Source: Cliona cf. orientalis (lineage: Eukaryota > Porifera > Demospongiae > Clionaida > Clionaidae). Taken from it: a stretch of 64,000 nucleotides of DNA. Of this stretch, positions 51,971-62,249 are shown one piece after another. The notes beneath the pieces are model-generated. The model worked only from the letters and a program-made list of their open reading frames with translations. It was not told the DNA's origin and ran no database searches. A program made the translations under genes and the position numbers. The stretch lies in assembly GCA_963930775.1 (NCBI GenBank), contig OZ005692.1, positions 9,157,029-9,221,028 of the forward strand. The letters are read 5' to 3'. The stretch's first letter is position 1. Every line of letters begins with the position of its first letter.

Positions 51971-53665
51971 TCAGTAGAATTTATACTGACGAGGTATGCA
52001 TAAGTTAATCTTGGAGGTGAGCCACGAGCCAATAAGGAAAAATGTGTAGATCATTGGAATAGCTGATGACAGAAGTCCAATTATTATTAAAGTGGCATAA
52101 TAGGTATTGTATTTTTTATCATATATAGAAGATGCTCTTCCCAAAATGGCTATGTGGGAAAAACAAAATAGGAATGTGAAGATTATGTCAACAAGGGGGT
52201 AATGTGGGCCAATCGTTTTTAGTGGTTGAATATTAATCATTGCTATCAGCAAAATCAGTAGGACGATCAAGCTGTAGATGAAATACAGAGTAGATAATGT
52301 TAAGCCGTAAATGGTGAAGAGCAATGGCCAGATTAGCAGCATAGGTACCGAGAACCACCTGCAGTCGTGTGTTCCAGGCTCTGTTCCGTCCTTGTAACAG
52401 CCTTGAAAGGAGTCAACAAAGACATGAAGAAAGTGCCAGTTGATGGGAAAGAGAGAGAGAAACTTTTGAAAGAACTGACAAGGGTATAAAATGAAAATTA
52501 TTGTAGGGACACTCACAAACAGTGTGACTACGATTATTGCTAGGATAGCATAGGGAAGATGCTCATCACCCAAGTAAGGAACAGTAGGTGAATAGTAAAC
52601 TCCAAACATAGATTTGTCAGAAGAAAGCTTAAAAATTTGAGTTGGGGTCAAAAGATCAGCTGTTGCATTTAAGATCTTTATGTAAGACAACAAAAAGAAT
52701 GTAGCGAAGGAATCAAGTACTGAAGTACGAATGTCCCAAGATTTTCGAAATATGGCAAGCACCTTATTGAATGGCTTCCATAGAGTTACTATAACTGGAA
52801 CTCGCCTATCATAAAGCACAATAAGAAGGTATGAAATTAGTATCAATACAAATGGATAGAAAGCAAGAAGATATTCCAGGGTTAAGGCTTGAAGGGTGGT
52901 TACATTGAGGCAAGTATTTGGAAGGATGGAACGAAAGATGTCAAGATTCCACATGCTATAGAAGGCAAATACTACTTTCGCAGTTATTAAGTATTTCATA
53001 TCTCTACTAAAGACAAGCAGGACTATTCGAACAAAGGCTGGTGTAGATATAAATTGACTGTACCAAACCACACCATGGAGGCGAGAAGATGTTACATTAA
53101 TGTTAAAGACAACTATGAATAGATAGAATACTGTGAGAGGTACAAATCCAATCAGGATGAACTTCCACCAGTTTTTATGTCCATCTGGACACTCCACACA
53201 ACTGAGATTATAAGATGGCACCAGTGGTCTGTGTCCCTTTTCACAGTCACCACACAGTAGGCCAGTTCGATGAAAAGGTGAGCATACTGATGTGTTGATA
53301 AGTGATTCTGGATTTTTTGGTAGTTCTTCAATAAGTAATGAATTACTCAATTGGCAGTTGTAGAAGCAAGGCCCAGCATAGGTAGATTTGCTCTCATTGT
53401 CATAAGTCACGCAATTACAGTTTGAAACTGTAGAAACTTGCGCTTCATTATTGCATATAATTGCCGTTGTGTGTCCTCTATCACACTGATACCTCTTCTT
53501 GGCATTGCATGTGAACCATGTTGGACAAGTACTGTCATTTCTGCAGTGATTGTCGTTACCTGAAAAACTCACTGAACTGGTCCTATCAGGATTGGTACTT
53601 TTTAGTTCAGTTGATATTACAAATAGTAACATTGAAATGAATGCTGCTTTTAACATGGAGGACAT
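51971..53665 (-). CDS. Short-type Cys-rich polytopic membrane protein, copy K
   Basis: 564 residues, intact frame. The signal peptide is MSSMLKAAFISMLLFVISTE. The first Cys cluster carries a substitution: KKRYQCDRGH where every other copy has KRCQC or KRCHC, so one conserved cysteine is Tyr. The linker is short (CQLSNSLLIEELPKNPESL) and the second cluster reads CSPFHRTGLLCGDCEKGHRP. The hydrophilic loop has HVFVDSFQGCYKDG. The C-terminus is CIPRQYKFY in place of IPRALV, a variant shared with copy M. Its closest relative in the window is M. Confidence 0.9.
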   Translation of the reverse strand: MSSMLKAAFISMLLFVISTELKSTNPDRTSSVSFSGNDNHCRNDSTCPTWFTCNAKKRYQCDRGHTTAIICNNEAQVSTVSNCNCVTYDNESKSTYAGPCFYNCQLSNSLLIEELPKNPESLINTSVCSPFHRTGLLCGDCEKGHRPLVPSYNLSCVECPDGHKNWWKFILIGFVPLTVFYLFIVVFNINVTSSRLHGVVWYSQFISTPAFVRIVLLVFSRDMKYLITAKVVFAFYSMWNLDIFRSILPNTCLNVTTLQALTLEYLLAFYPFVLILISYLLIVLYDRRVPVIVTLWKPFNKVLAIFRKSWDIRTSVLDSFATFFLLSYIKILNATADLLTPTQIFKLSSDKSMFGVYYSPTVPYLGDEHLPYAILAIIVVTLFVSVPTIIFILYPCQFFQKFLSLFPINWHFLHVFVDSFQGCYKDGTEPGTHDCRWFSVPMLLIWPLLFTIYGLTLSTLYFIYSLIVLLILLIAMINIQPLKTIGPHYPLVDIIFTFLFCFSHIAILGRASSIYDKKYNTYYATLIIIGLLSSAIPMIYTFFLIGSWLTSKINLCIPRQYKFY

Positions 53666-54981
53666 AATGATATTATTACCAATTGATTAATAGACTCGCT
53701 AATACTGGTAGCGACTACTATTAAGCTAGCAATCAAATTAATTTTCAGTCTCTGTCTGTTAAGACTTAAATGTTGTTTCCGAAACTTATTCAAAAATTTG
53801 TGAATTCAGAATGCAGAGTGTATAAAGCTGTTGCCAATTATATTGCATGGGTAAGACTGACCTATATCATGTTACTATGAAAATTGGTTTCAATGTTTTT
53901 GTTATAGGTGCTCTTTCCCGTATGAGTGCACACGCAGGGGGTTAATTGAGTGACTTTTGTTAACAATATCCAGGCATCGTGATAGATGCTGTGTACAAAT
54001 GCTTCTCAATACTACTACTGTCTTAGTGGCATTCTGTATAATTGTTGCATCAATCACGTGAAGAAATATAAAAGTCTAAACTCATAAGACATGCATATAA
54101 TTCGGGGCGAGCCTGAGCGAGCCCCGAATACACCAGAAACCGGAAGCGGAGTATATATATTATTTGTGCATGATCTTGCATGACAACAACTCAATGTGCA
54201 TGCTCAGACACCACGTGGTAGACCTGACCGTGACAGGTAAAGGTTGTCATTAACGCAGATCGAAGGTCAAATCCGCGGAATCGTGGCAGTGCTAGTGCAG
54301 TGTGATGGCTCTAGCTCAAGGGCCTTAGGCAGATACAGATCTGCGTCCTGGAGCGTGCTATTGGGTAACGTTCGACCTTAGTGTCAGTGGTGTAATTGTA
54401 TATTTTAAGTCACATGGTTACTTGCTAGTTGATTGTGTTATCGCTGATGATCGTATCTTATTATTTTCTAGTTGTTATCTGTGGTACCGGTACTAAATAG
54501 CACTTGACAATTTATAATTTGAGAGTTTATTAAAAGTTAGTATGTACATTTTGTATTATTTTGCCAATAAAGTTGAGCAATGCTAAGCATTAGGCGGTTA
54601 AAGTAACAGAAGGAATTCAGACAGCCAATAAACTTTTTTCTACAAATCTTGCCACCTACTGCAGCTGTATTGTGGCTGCATTATTGTTGGCTGGGGCCGT
54701 GCAGCTCCATGGCTGTTTGGAGAGTGGCTCTTGCAGTATACGTACCAATCACTCATTCCCCTTGTGCATGGAGAAGCAGTGGAATAATAGCTGACGTACT
54801 TAGTGAGGTGGCAGCTGTTACTGTTAGTATCAATTATGCACCACAAATACATGCTAGAGCAATATGCAATCTGAAATTTGTTGTCAGTACAAGTGAGAAA
54901 TTTAATAATTTGTATACATGCATAAGTTACTTCATGCAGTTTTACTATCCCTGCATGATAGTGCCATTTATTGTGTGATGC
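53666..54981. other. Spacer between short copy K and long copy L
   Basis: Contains the K upstream motif, a GC-rich segment with a perfect hairpin (TTCGGGGC at 54101, GCCCCGAA near 54121), and a block matching 62340-62510 (CACATGGTTACTTGC, TAGCACTTGACAATTTATAA). The final 350 bp have no close copy elsewhere in the window except near the J 3' end. Confidence 0.65.
53885..53944 (-). promoter_or_regulatory. Conserved upstream motif of copy K
   Basis: On the - strand: AACCCCCTGCGTGTGCACTC, then AACATTGAAACCAA, about 220 bp before the ATG. The central CACTC/CATACGGGAAAGAGC piece is shared only with copy M. Confidence 0.45.
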
Positions 54982-57900
54982 TTATACTTTGAGTTCTTGT
55001 AGCAGAGGTTCCCTTAAGCTATCTGTCTCTTCCCATCCTGTTGTGAGTGATTTTTCAACTTTTTGTTCCGTGATTTCATGATCAGTGGCAGATGCATCTA
55101 TAGAATCTTGCAGTCCAATTTCAGTGGAAGTAGGAGTAGTACATGTCATCATTGCATGCATCTTAATATTTGTTTCTTGAAAATCAAATGGAAGGATTTT
55201 ACTCAGTTTTGAATGTTTGTTTAGAAGTTTTGCAAATGATAGTTTTAGTTTACCTAGACATGGGATTTCAAGTAGGGTGATGATTGTATGATAAGTGAGC
55301 ACACAAAGAAGCTGAAGAAAGGCAATGCTTACTGAAACTTTTGCTGCAACCAACCTTCCATTTCTGTTGCTGTGATAGATAATGCTCAATATTAAGAGAT
55401 TCATATAGCAAATGGAATTAAAATAATCAATCAGCTTATTTTTATAAACACGGATTCCTGATAAGGCCTTTATAAAAAGTAGACAGGTGCATATTATTCC
55501 AGTTGCTAGGAGGTTATTGCCCCTTTCATTTGTGGTGTCCAATGCTATTTTGAAATAAAGGGCGACTCGAATAAGCAAAAGTAATCCACTCCAGTAACGA
55601 TGTTTTGAACTATAGGCAGCAAGATTTGCTTCCATAAATAGATTCAACCTTGTGTTTCTAATCCATCCAAGATATTTATGGTGTGGTGCTTGAAGGAGCC
55701 ACTGCCAAGTTAGTAGGAGAGCGGTGTAAACGAGGCCTATAAAAACAATGATTGCAGCTACTAGAAACAGTGGGATATGTTTATCATGTAAATATTTGAT
55801 GTTGGCATCAGGTAGCCACCGCTTTTGTAAGCCATCTGGATATCTGAGGACTGCAACAGAGAAGATATCTTTTGTGTTTCGAAGCAATTTCATGTATGAT
55901 AGTAGTATTACAGTTGTAAGTGTAGCTATGGGATTTCGTTTGCCAATCAGTTTAGCAAATCTTGATGAGTATTTACTCATTAGGATCACCATGATGAGAA
56001 GAATGATAAGATAAGCAGGAAAGACAAATTGTAACCAGGCTTTTGAGTATGAATCTAGCCCATTATAAAAACAAGTATCCAGTCCCAATTCCAGATTGAG
56101 CCAAGCTATGAATACAGAGAAAACATTGAGTTTTGACATGTAATTATATGTGATATTGTTTGAAGCAATAATGTTTGCATAAAAGATCAGTCCGTTGAGA
56201 GTACCAATTGCTGTAGTCAAATTAAGGACCAATATCATCACTACTAATGCTATACCTGAGGCAATTGCTCCCATTGTGATGGCAATAGACAATTTTTGCC
56301 AATCTTTTGGACACCGTAAACAACGAGAGCTTCCCAACGATAAGCTGAGACGTGGTTTACAACTGCTGCATAGTAATCCAGTGCGATTCAATGCACACTG
56401 AGCATCAGCTCCATTGGGGGTATTCAGGTTTATACTTACAGTGCTTGTTGATGGAACACAATAGTCATATGGGCAGTGAGGATAAATCAGATAATCAATC
56501 TGGCCTGTGTCATTGATGTAGTTTATCCATAAATCTCCTTGTCTTAACAGGGACAAAGATGAAGAATTGCACGTTTTTATCAGAGCCTTAATCTTTTGAT
56601 CACAGTCGCAAACACAATCTTCTTGTATCTTCCGCTGTTGGAAACCGATTGGGCATGTGCAAGGTTGAAAATTTACATGTAATACAACTTTTGAGACACC
56701 AATATCTTGACATGGACCTTCTGGGTATAAGATGAGCTTAACTGAGTCATTTAGTGAAGAAACCTTTAGCTCTAAGTCAGTGCATCCATTATGTGTTGTT
56801 TGAACCCATTGTCCAATGCCAAGATGGTACATGTAATTTTTTGTGGATGTAACATAAATCGAGGCATCAACTGTATGATTTACTTGATCAACTGCAGCCA
56901 CTGACACATTGAATGTCTCTCCTCTCTTAACGTTCATTGTTCTTTCAGTGTAATTGCAGTTTAATTCTCTGTCTATGCAGTAGCACACCCTAACTGGATC
57001 GGATGTCATCATGTTGTTAATGTTCACGTTTTTAGTCGATCTATTTATATAGTTAAAGCCAATTCCCATTAATTTAGCATCAATATTTGAGTATCTTCGC
57101 TGTACTGCACACCTGTCTAGTAATCCACCATAGATTGTTGTATTTCCACCTGTACTATTGATTCTGATTTGATTGATTCCGATTTGATTATTCCATAATG
57201 CACAAGTTGATGGTATTTGGATAAAGCATACTGAACGATCGCATACATTAGTGTAATCGTTCACAAAGATGGCTCCTCCAAGTGTTGCTACATTATTATC
57301 AAATTCCAGCTCATAAGTGCACTTTTCTCCCCTTGGTGCTCGTAACTTTGAATTAGCTTCAAGATAGATTGCACCACCTTCATCAGCTGAATTAGAGACA
57401 AAAAGTAAGGAATTTTTGATAGCTTCATTCCGCCAGAATTTACTCCAGTCACTGCCCATAGTGAATATGGAACTAATGGCATGTATGGCACCACCTTTTG
57501 ATGCTGTATTGCCAGCAAATGTGCATTTCTTTTGACATACAAAATCACTCTGACTGAGATAAAGAGCACCTCCTGACCATCTCGCCTTGTTATTGGAGAA
57601 TAGAGTATCACTATTTGTGTAAAGTCTACTTTCAGTTGCATATATAGCACCTCCCTTGAATTTGACATAGTTATTGCAAAAGCTTGTTATCCCCTGAAAA
57701 CGGATGATACTAGCTATGCTTGTAATGGCACCTCCATATGAGTATGGGCCCTTAACTTGCTTATGGTTTTGGAATTTGCTCTGCTTAGTGAATTTTACCT
57801 TGCTGTGCATAAGCAATATAGTTCCTGTGTTATTAGAATAATATATTTTTCCAAATTTAACTTCACTTTCTTGAATGTACATTATAGTAAAGCTAAAATG

Positions 57901-58881
57901 TGATGTATTATTCACAATTATCAATGTATGATTAGATTCTACTGTACTTCGTCTAACATGTAAAACGGTAGCTCGTTTCTTTGCTACGTTGTGTGCTAAG
58001 GTACTGTAATCAATTGATATGTTTGTTGTGCTTATGTGTATAAGGGAATATGCTTCCAAAGCAAAATTGTGAGTTAGTGTAGAACTGAACATTTTTATGG
58101 TGCTATTAGTTGATATCAATAAATTGAATGTTGTCCCATTATTGCGTGCTAATTCGCAAGTTATCATTGCAAGTTTACCACTTATTACACATATCATGTT
58201 TAACTTATCTTTTGCAAAGTTTTTATGAAATGTACTGTTAATATAGTTTGCAGTGCTTGAACTGATGAATAGTAGTGCTGATGGGTCCATTAAATGTGTA
58301 TTGCGAGTATAAATACTTCCTGTATCGTATATAGCAGTGTTGTTTTCTGCAATGACCACTCCTGCAGTTGACTTCTCAAATGTACAATTTTGTGTGGTAA
58401 CATTTGCATGTGCTGCTTCAATTGCTCTTCCTTTTGAATGAAGGAAAGTGCATGCACTGATATTAATATTGACCTGTGATAGTTGGAGGACTGCGTAGAA
58501 TCTGGAATCATTCCCACAACCAATAAATGTGATATTTGTCAGTGTCACCATGCTCACATTATTGAACGTAAATCCAGCTCCCAATTTATCACATATTATT
58601 ATAGTGTTGTTGCTGTCCTTCGAAGATATTGAACAGTTCTCAATATTTGAGAAATTGCACCTAGAATTAAGAGTATGATTTCCTGCCCCGAATTGCAGAA
58701 TCATACCAGTCTTGACATCATTGGCAGTGTTGTTGATGAATTTGCTTAAAGTAAAGCATTGTTGAACAGCGCATGGGGAGTCTGCTGTTGCTTTGATGAA
58801 GTATGTCTGTTCATTTTCAGATAATGTATAATGGAGACAGAGCAACAGTATGCCCTGTATCAGTGGTCTTAGAATACACAT
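54982..58881 (-). CDS. Long-type beta-helix (Pmp-like) polytopic membrane protein, copy L
   Basis: 1299 residues, single exon. The signal peptide MCILRPLIQGILLLCLHYT is followed by YFIKATADSPCAVQQCFTLS. The ectodomain is about 25 residues longer than that of J, the extra lying among the mid-ectodomain strands (HVRRSTVESNHTLIIVNNTS, KFKGGAIYATES). Pmp repeats: WSGGALYLSQSDFVC, CTFAGNTASKGGAIHAISS, SADEGGAIYLEANSKL and ATLGGAIFVNDYTN. TGLLCSSCKPRLSLSLGSSR begins near 835. From there to the end the match to J is nearly complete, with one LAFAK-like unit (KLSFAKLLNK) in the tail, which ends DSLREPLLQELKV. The conserved membrane and tail parts together with a changed ectodomain suggest a common signalling or sorting half and a variable outer half. 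Confidence 0.9.
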   Translation of the reverse strand: MCILRPLIQGILLLCLHYTLSENEQTYFIKATADSPCAVQQCFTLSKFINNTANDVKTGMILQFGAGNHTLNSRCNFSNIENCSISSKDSNNTIIICDKLGAGFTFNNVSMVTLTNITFIGCGNDSRFYAVLQLSQVNINISACTFLHSKGRAIEAAHANVTTQNCTFEKSTAGVVIAENNTAIYDTGSIYTRNTHLMDPSALLFISSSTANYINSTFHKNFAKDKLNMICVISGKLAMITCELARNNGTTFNLLISTNSTIKMFSSTLTHNFALEAYSLIHISTTNISIDYSTLAHNVAKKRATVLHVRRSTVESNHTLIIVNNTSHFSFTIMYIQESEVKFGKIYYSNNTGTILLMHSKVKFTKQSKFQNHKQVKGPYSYGGAITSIASIIRFQGITSFCNNYVKFKGGAIYATESRLYTNSDTLFSNNKARWSGGALYLSQSDFVCQKKCTFAGNTASKGGAIHAISSIFTMGSDWSKFWRNEAIKNSLLFVSNSADEGGAIYLEANSKLRAPRGEKCTYELEFDNNVATLGGAIFVNDYTNVCDRSVCFIQIPSTCALWNNQIGINQIRINSTGGNTTIYGGLLDRCAVQRRYSNIDAKLMGIGFNYINRSTKNVNINNMMTSDPVRVCYCIDRELNCNYTERTMNVKRGETFNVSVAAVDQVNHTVDASIYVTSTKNYMYHLGIGQWVQTTHNGCTDLELKVSSLNDSVKLILYPEGPCQDIGVSKVVLHVNFQPCTCPIGFQQRKIQEDCVCDCDQKIKALIKTCNSSSLSLLRQGDLWINYINDTGQIDYLIYPHCPYDYCVPSTSTVSINLNTPNGADAQCALNRTGLLCSSCKPRLSLSLGSSRCLRCPKDWQKLSIAITMGAIASGIALVVMILVLNLTTAIGTLNGLIFYANIIASNNITYNYMSKLNVFSVFIAWLNLELGLDTCFYNGLDSYSKAWLQFVFPAYLIILLIMVILMSKYSSRFAKLIGKRNPIATLTTVILLSYMKLLRNTKDIFSVAVLRYPDGLQKRWLPDANIKYLHDKHIPLFLVAAIIVFIGLVYTALLLTWQWLLQAPHHKYLGWIRNTRLNLFMEANLAAYSSKHRYWSGLLLLIRVALYFKIALDTTNERGNNLLATGIICTCLLFIKALSGIRVYKNKLIDYFNSICYMNLLILSIIYHSNRNGRLVAAKVSVSIAFLQLLCVLTYHTIITLLEIPCLGKLKLSFAKLLNKHSKLSKILPFDFQETNIKMHAMMTCTTPTSTEIGLQDSIDASATDHEITEQKVEKSLTTGWEETDSLREPLLQELKV

Positions 58882-59997
58882 TTGTAGTAAATTTTTCTAC
58901 TAGACTTTCTGACATATATTTTAAAGCATGCTTTCATGCTCTAGATCTGCTAGAATATCTGATTCAACAGCCATGCATGCATGCAACTTCAAACTAGCTT
59001 ATATCCCATGGGACTGTTGGGTTGATTTTGGTAAAGTATTCCCAAGAATTTTTATAAAAAAAATGTTTCTATGTACAAGTTTGTCTACTGAATTTAGTTG
59101 GGGATATGCTTTGTTTATAGATACAGTCTGTGTTTTGTTAAGGTTACGGTCAACAGTTTCATGAATAATTAATTAGATCAATAAAACACTGTATATCATA
59201 AATAAAGTTAGCTATAAACTCCTAGTCTGTTCCAGCCTTCTCCTTACTTCTTTCTGCTACTCTTGGCCTAGAAAAAGCTTACTCGAACGATATCTTCTGG
59301 TCTTGGTCCGCGCGAGCAGTTTCACCACCGTTTCACAAATTTTCACGTCAGTTTTTGCTTAGACATTGGCAGCCTAGCTATAGGCTCCACTTTCAGCAGT
59401 AAGCTTTCATCACTCTCGAGGGCCACAGGTAGCGTTCTTGCTTCAAAACCGTTCCTCTTTCGATAGACTCCACAAAGCGCTGGCGCGAGTGGCTCCTTGA
59501 ACTGAACCGCTGCGCATAAAGTCGGCCATAGCTCTGGCCTCAAACATACTAAACGCAAAATTGAAACGTGTGGCCCTGCCTCTATTATTGCAGAATTAGA
59601 ACGGACCGTATATACGGTATCCTATGTTTTTAACTACGCGAAAACTGACGTGAAATTTTTAAGCGCTTGCCGTCCATTGCTTTGTATGGAGATAAATGTT
59701 CGCGCACGGCGCGAAATTAAACTGTATACCGTAACCTTAATATGCATGTCATTGATCACTTAGTATGGGAAATTTATAGACTGACTCTGATAAAAATCGA
59801 AGACGTATTTGTACATTGTACACTATTATTATTAATGTGGTACAGGATTGTTTACTTAAGTTTTGTAAAAAGTAATGGTATGCATGTGCATGGGTACAAA
59901 ATTATTACAAAGAAATGCTACTGGATATTAGTAAGTTATGATTGCATTTGCTGATGATGAGTATGAATCTCTTGCATGTTAGCCAATTGCTCTCAGA
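58882..59997. other. Spacer between long copy L and short copy M
   Basis: Contains the conserved long-gene upstream block (58937-59115), interrupted at its distal side by the TTAA element (59142-59736). The homology then resumes as TCATTGATCACTTAGTATGG, matching 51655-51670. No gene was recognised. An open frame inside the element (59343-59558, - strand) has no protein features. Confidence 0.7.
59142..59736. mobile_element. Non-autonomous element of 595 bp with TTAA target site (piggyBac-type)
   Basis: The left end GGTTACGGTCAACAGTTT and the right end AAACTGTATACCGTAACC are inverse copies with two changes, each flanked by TTAA (59138-59141 and 59737-59740). The paralogous spacer near 51640 reads TGCTGTTATTATGCAAG without insertion. 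A second inner pair (GGACCGTATATACGG) is present. No transposase. Confidence 0.85.
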
Positions 59998-61701
59998 CTA
60001 ATAATCATACAATTTGTACCGACGAGGTATGCATAGTAAGTTAATCTTTGAGATGAGCCACGAGCCAATAAGGAAAAACGTGTAGATCATTGGTATAGCT
60101 GATGACGTAAGTACAATTGTAGTTAAAGTGGCATAATAGGCATTGTACTTTTCGTGTATAGAAGATGCTCTTTCCAAAATGGCTATGTGGAGAAAACATA
60201 ATAAGAATGTGAAAAGTATGTCAACAAGGGGGTAATGCGAGCCAATCTTTTTTAATGGTTGAATATTAATCATTGCTATCAACAGAATCAGTAGGACGAT
60301 CAAGCTATACATGTAGTTGAAGTACAGCGTAGATAATGTTAGGCCATAAATGGTTAAGAATAATGGCCAAACTAGCAGCATAGGAACCGAGAACCACCTG
60401 CAGTCGTGTGTTCCAGGCTCTGTTCCGTCCTTGTAACAGCCTTGAAAGGAGTCAACAAAGGCATGGAGAAAGTGCCAGTTGATGGGGAAAAGTGAGAGAA
60501 ACTTTTGAAAGAACTGACAAGGGTATAAAATGAAAATTATTGTAGGGACACTCACAAACAGTGTAACCAAGATTATTGCTAGGATAGCATAGGGAAGATG
60601 TTCATCACCAAAATAAGGAACAGTAGGTGAATAGTAGACTCCAAACATAGATTTGTCAGAAGAAAGCTTAAAAATTTCAGTTGGGATCAAAATATCAGCT
60701 GTTACATTTAAGATCTTTATGTAGGACAACAAAAAGAATGTAGCAAAGGAATCGAGTACTGAGGTACGAATGTCCCAAGATTTTCGAAATATGGCAAGTA
60801 CCTTATTGAATGGTTTCCATATGGCTACTATAACTGGAACTCGCCTATCATAAAGCACAATAAGAAGATATGAAATTAGTATTAATGCAAATGGATAGAA
60901 GGCAAGTAGATATTCCAGGGTTAAGGCTTGAAGGGTGGTTACATTGAGGCAAGTATTTGGAAGAATGGAACGAAAGATATCAAGATTCCACATACTATAG
61001 AAGGCAAACACTACTTTTACAGCTATTAAATATTTCATGTCTCTACCATAGATTAGCAGGACTACTCGAACAAAGGCTGGTATAGACATAAATTGACTGT
61101 ACCAAACCACACCGTGGAGGCGGGAAGATGTTACATTAATGTTAAAGATGAGTATGAATAGATAGAATACCGTGAGAGGTACAAATCCAATCAGGATGAA
61201 CTTCCACCAGTTTTTATGTCCATCTGGACACTCCACACAACTGAGGTTGTATGATGGAACCAGTGGACTGTATCCGTCTTCACAGTCACCACACAGTAGG
61301 CCAGTTCGATGAAAAGGTGAGCATACTGATGTGTTGATAAGTGATTCTGGATTTTTTGGTAGTTCTTCAAATGATGAACTACTCATTTGGCAGTTATAGA
61401 AGCAAGGTCCAGCATAGGTAGATTTACTCTCATTATCATAAGTCACACAATTACATTTCGAAACTGCCGAAATTTGAGCTTCATTATTGCATAAAATTGC
61501 CTTTGTTTGTCCTCTATCACACTGACACCTTTTCTCAGCATTGCATGTGAACCATGTTGGACAAATACTGCCATTGCTGCAGTGATTGTCATTACCTGAT
61601 AAACTCACTGAACAGGAGCTATGAGGGTTGGTACTTTCTAATTCAGTTAATAGTACAAACAGAAGCATTGAAAGGAATGTTACTTTTAACAAGGAGGACA
61701 T
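59998..61701 (-). CDS. Short-type Cys-rich polytopic membrane protein, copy M
   Basis: 567 residues, intact. The signal peptide is MSSLLKVTFLSMLLFVLLTE. All conserved cysteines are present (KRCQCDRGQT), with one substitution in the first cluster motif (CSNGSICPTWFTC for CSNDSTCPTWFTC) and KCNCVTYD for NCNCVTYD. The linker is the shortest of the family (CQMSSSSFEELPKNPESL). The second cluster reads CSPFHRTGLLCGDCEDGYSP. TM7 carries a three-residue insertion (LYFNYMYSLIVLLILLIAM). The C-terminus is extended to CIPRRYKLYDY. It pairs with the deleted long copy to its right, as K pairs with L. Confidence 0.9.
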   Translation of the reverse strand: MSSLLKVTFLSMLLFVLLTELESTNPHSSCSVSLSGNDNHCSNGSICPTWFTCNAEKRCQCDRGQTKAILCNNEAQISAVSKCNCVTYDNESKSTYAGPCFYNCQMSSSSFEELPKNPESLINTSVCSPFHRTGLLCGDCEDGYSPLVPSYNLSCVECPDGHKNWWKFILIGFVPLTVFYLFILIFNINVTSSRLHGVVWYSQFMSIPAFVRVVLLIYGRDMKYLIAVKVVFAFYSMWNLDIFRSILPNTCLNVTTLQALTLEYLLAFYPFALILISYLLIVLYDRRVPVIVAIWKPFNKVLAIFRKSWDIRTSVLDSFATFFLLSYIKILNVTADILIPTEIFKLSSDKSMFGVYYSPTVPYFGDEHLPYAILAIILVTLFVSVPTIIFILYPCQFFQKFLSLFPINWHFLHAFVDSFQGCYKDGTEPGTHDCRWFSVPMLLVWPLFLTIYGLTLSTLYFNYMYSLIVLLILLIAMINIQPLKKIGSHYPLVDILFTFLLCFLHIAILERASSIHEKYNAYYATLTTIVLTSSAIPMIYTFFLIGSWLISKINLLCIPRRYKLYDY

Positions 61702-62214
61702 AATGACATTATTACCAATTGATTAATAGACTCGCTAATACTGGTAGTGACTACTATTAAGCTAGCAATCAAATTATTCAGTCTTATTCAAAAATTAATT
61801 TTGTGAATTCATAATACAGGGTGTATAAACCTGTTGCCAATTATATTGTCTTAATAGACAGAGGCTGCATTAATTTGATTGCTAGCTTAATAATAATAGT
61901 CACTACCAGTATTTGTGAGTCTATTAATCAAATGGTAATAATATTATTATGTACGGCTGACCTATATTATCCTGTTACTATGAAAAGTGGTTTCAATGTT
62001 TTTGTTATAGGTGCTCTTTCCCGTATGAGTACACACGCAAGGGGTTGTCAATGAGTGACTTTTGTTCTTATTCTGTAACAATATCCAGGCATCGTGATAG
62101 AGGCCGTGTACATATGCCTCTCAATACTACTGTCTTGGTGACATTCAGTATAGCTATTGCATCATTCATGTGAAGAAATTTGCAATTGATAAAGTCTAAA
62201 CACAAAAGACATGC

Positions 62215-62249
<35 letters not shown>

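Noticed and set aside
35176-58881. Long Pmp-like genes as bacterial contamination
   Set aside because: They share membrane modules with the short genes and are embedded in the same AT-rich, MITE-rich spacers as intron-bearing animal genes. Bacterial autotransporter barrels are absent and the ends are polytopic.
59343-59558. Open frame inside the TTAA element as a gene
   Set aside because: It is short, lies wholly inside a non-autonomous transposon, and shows no transposase motif.
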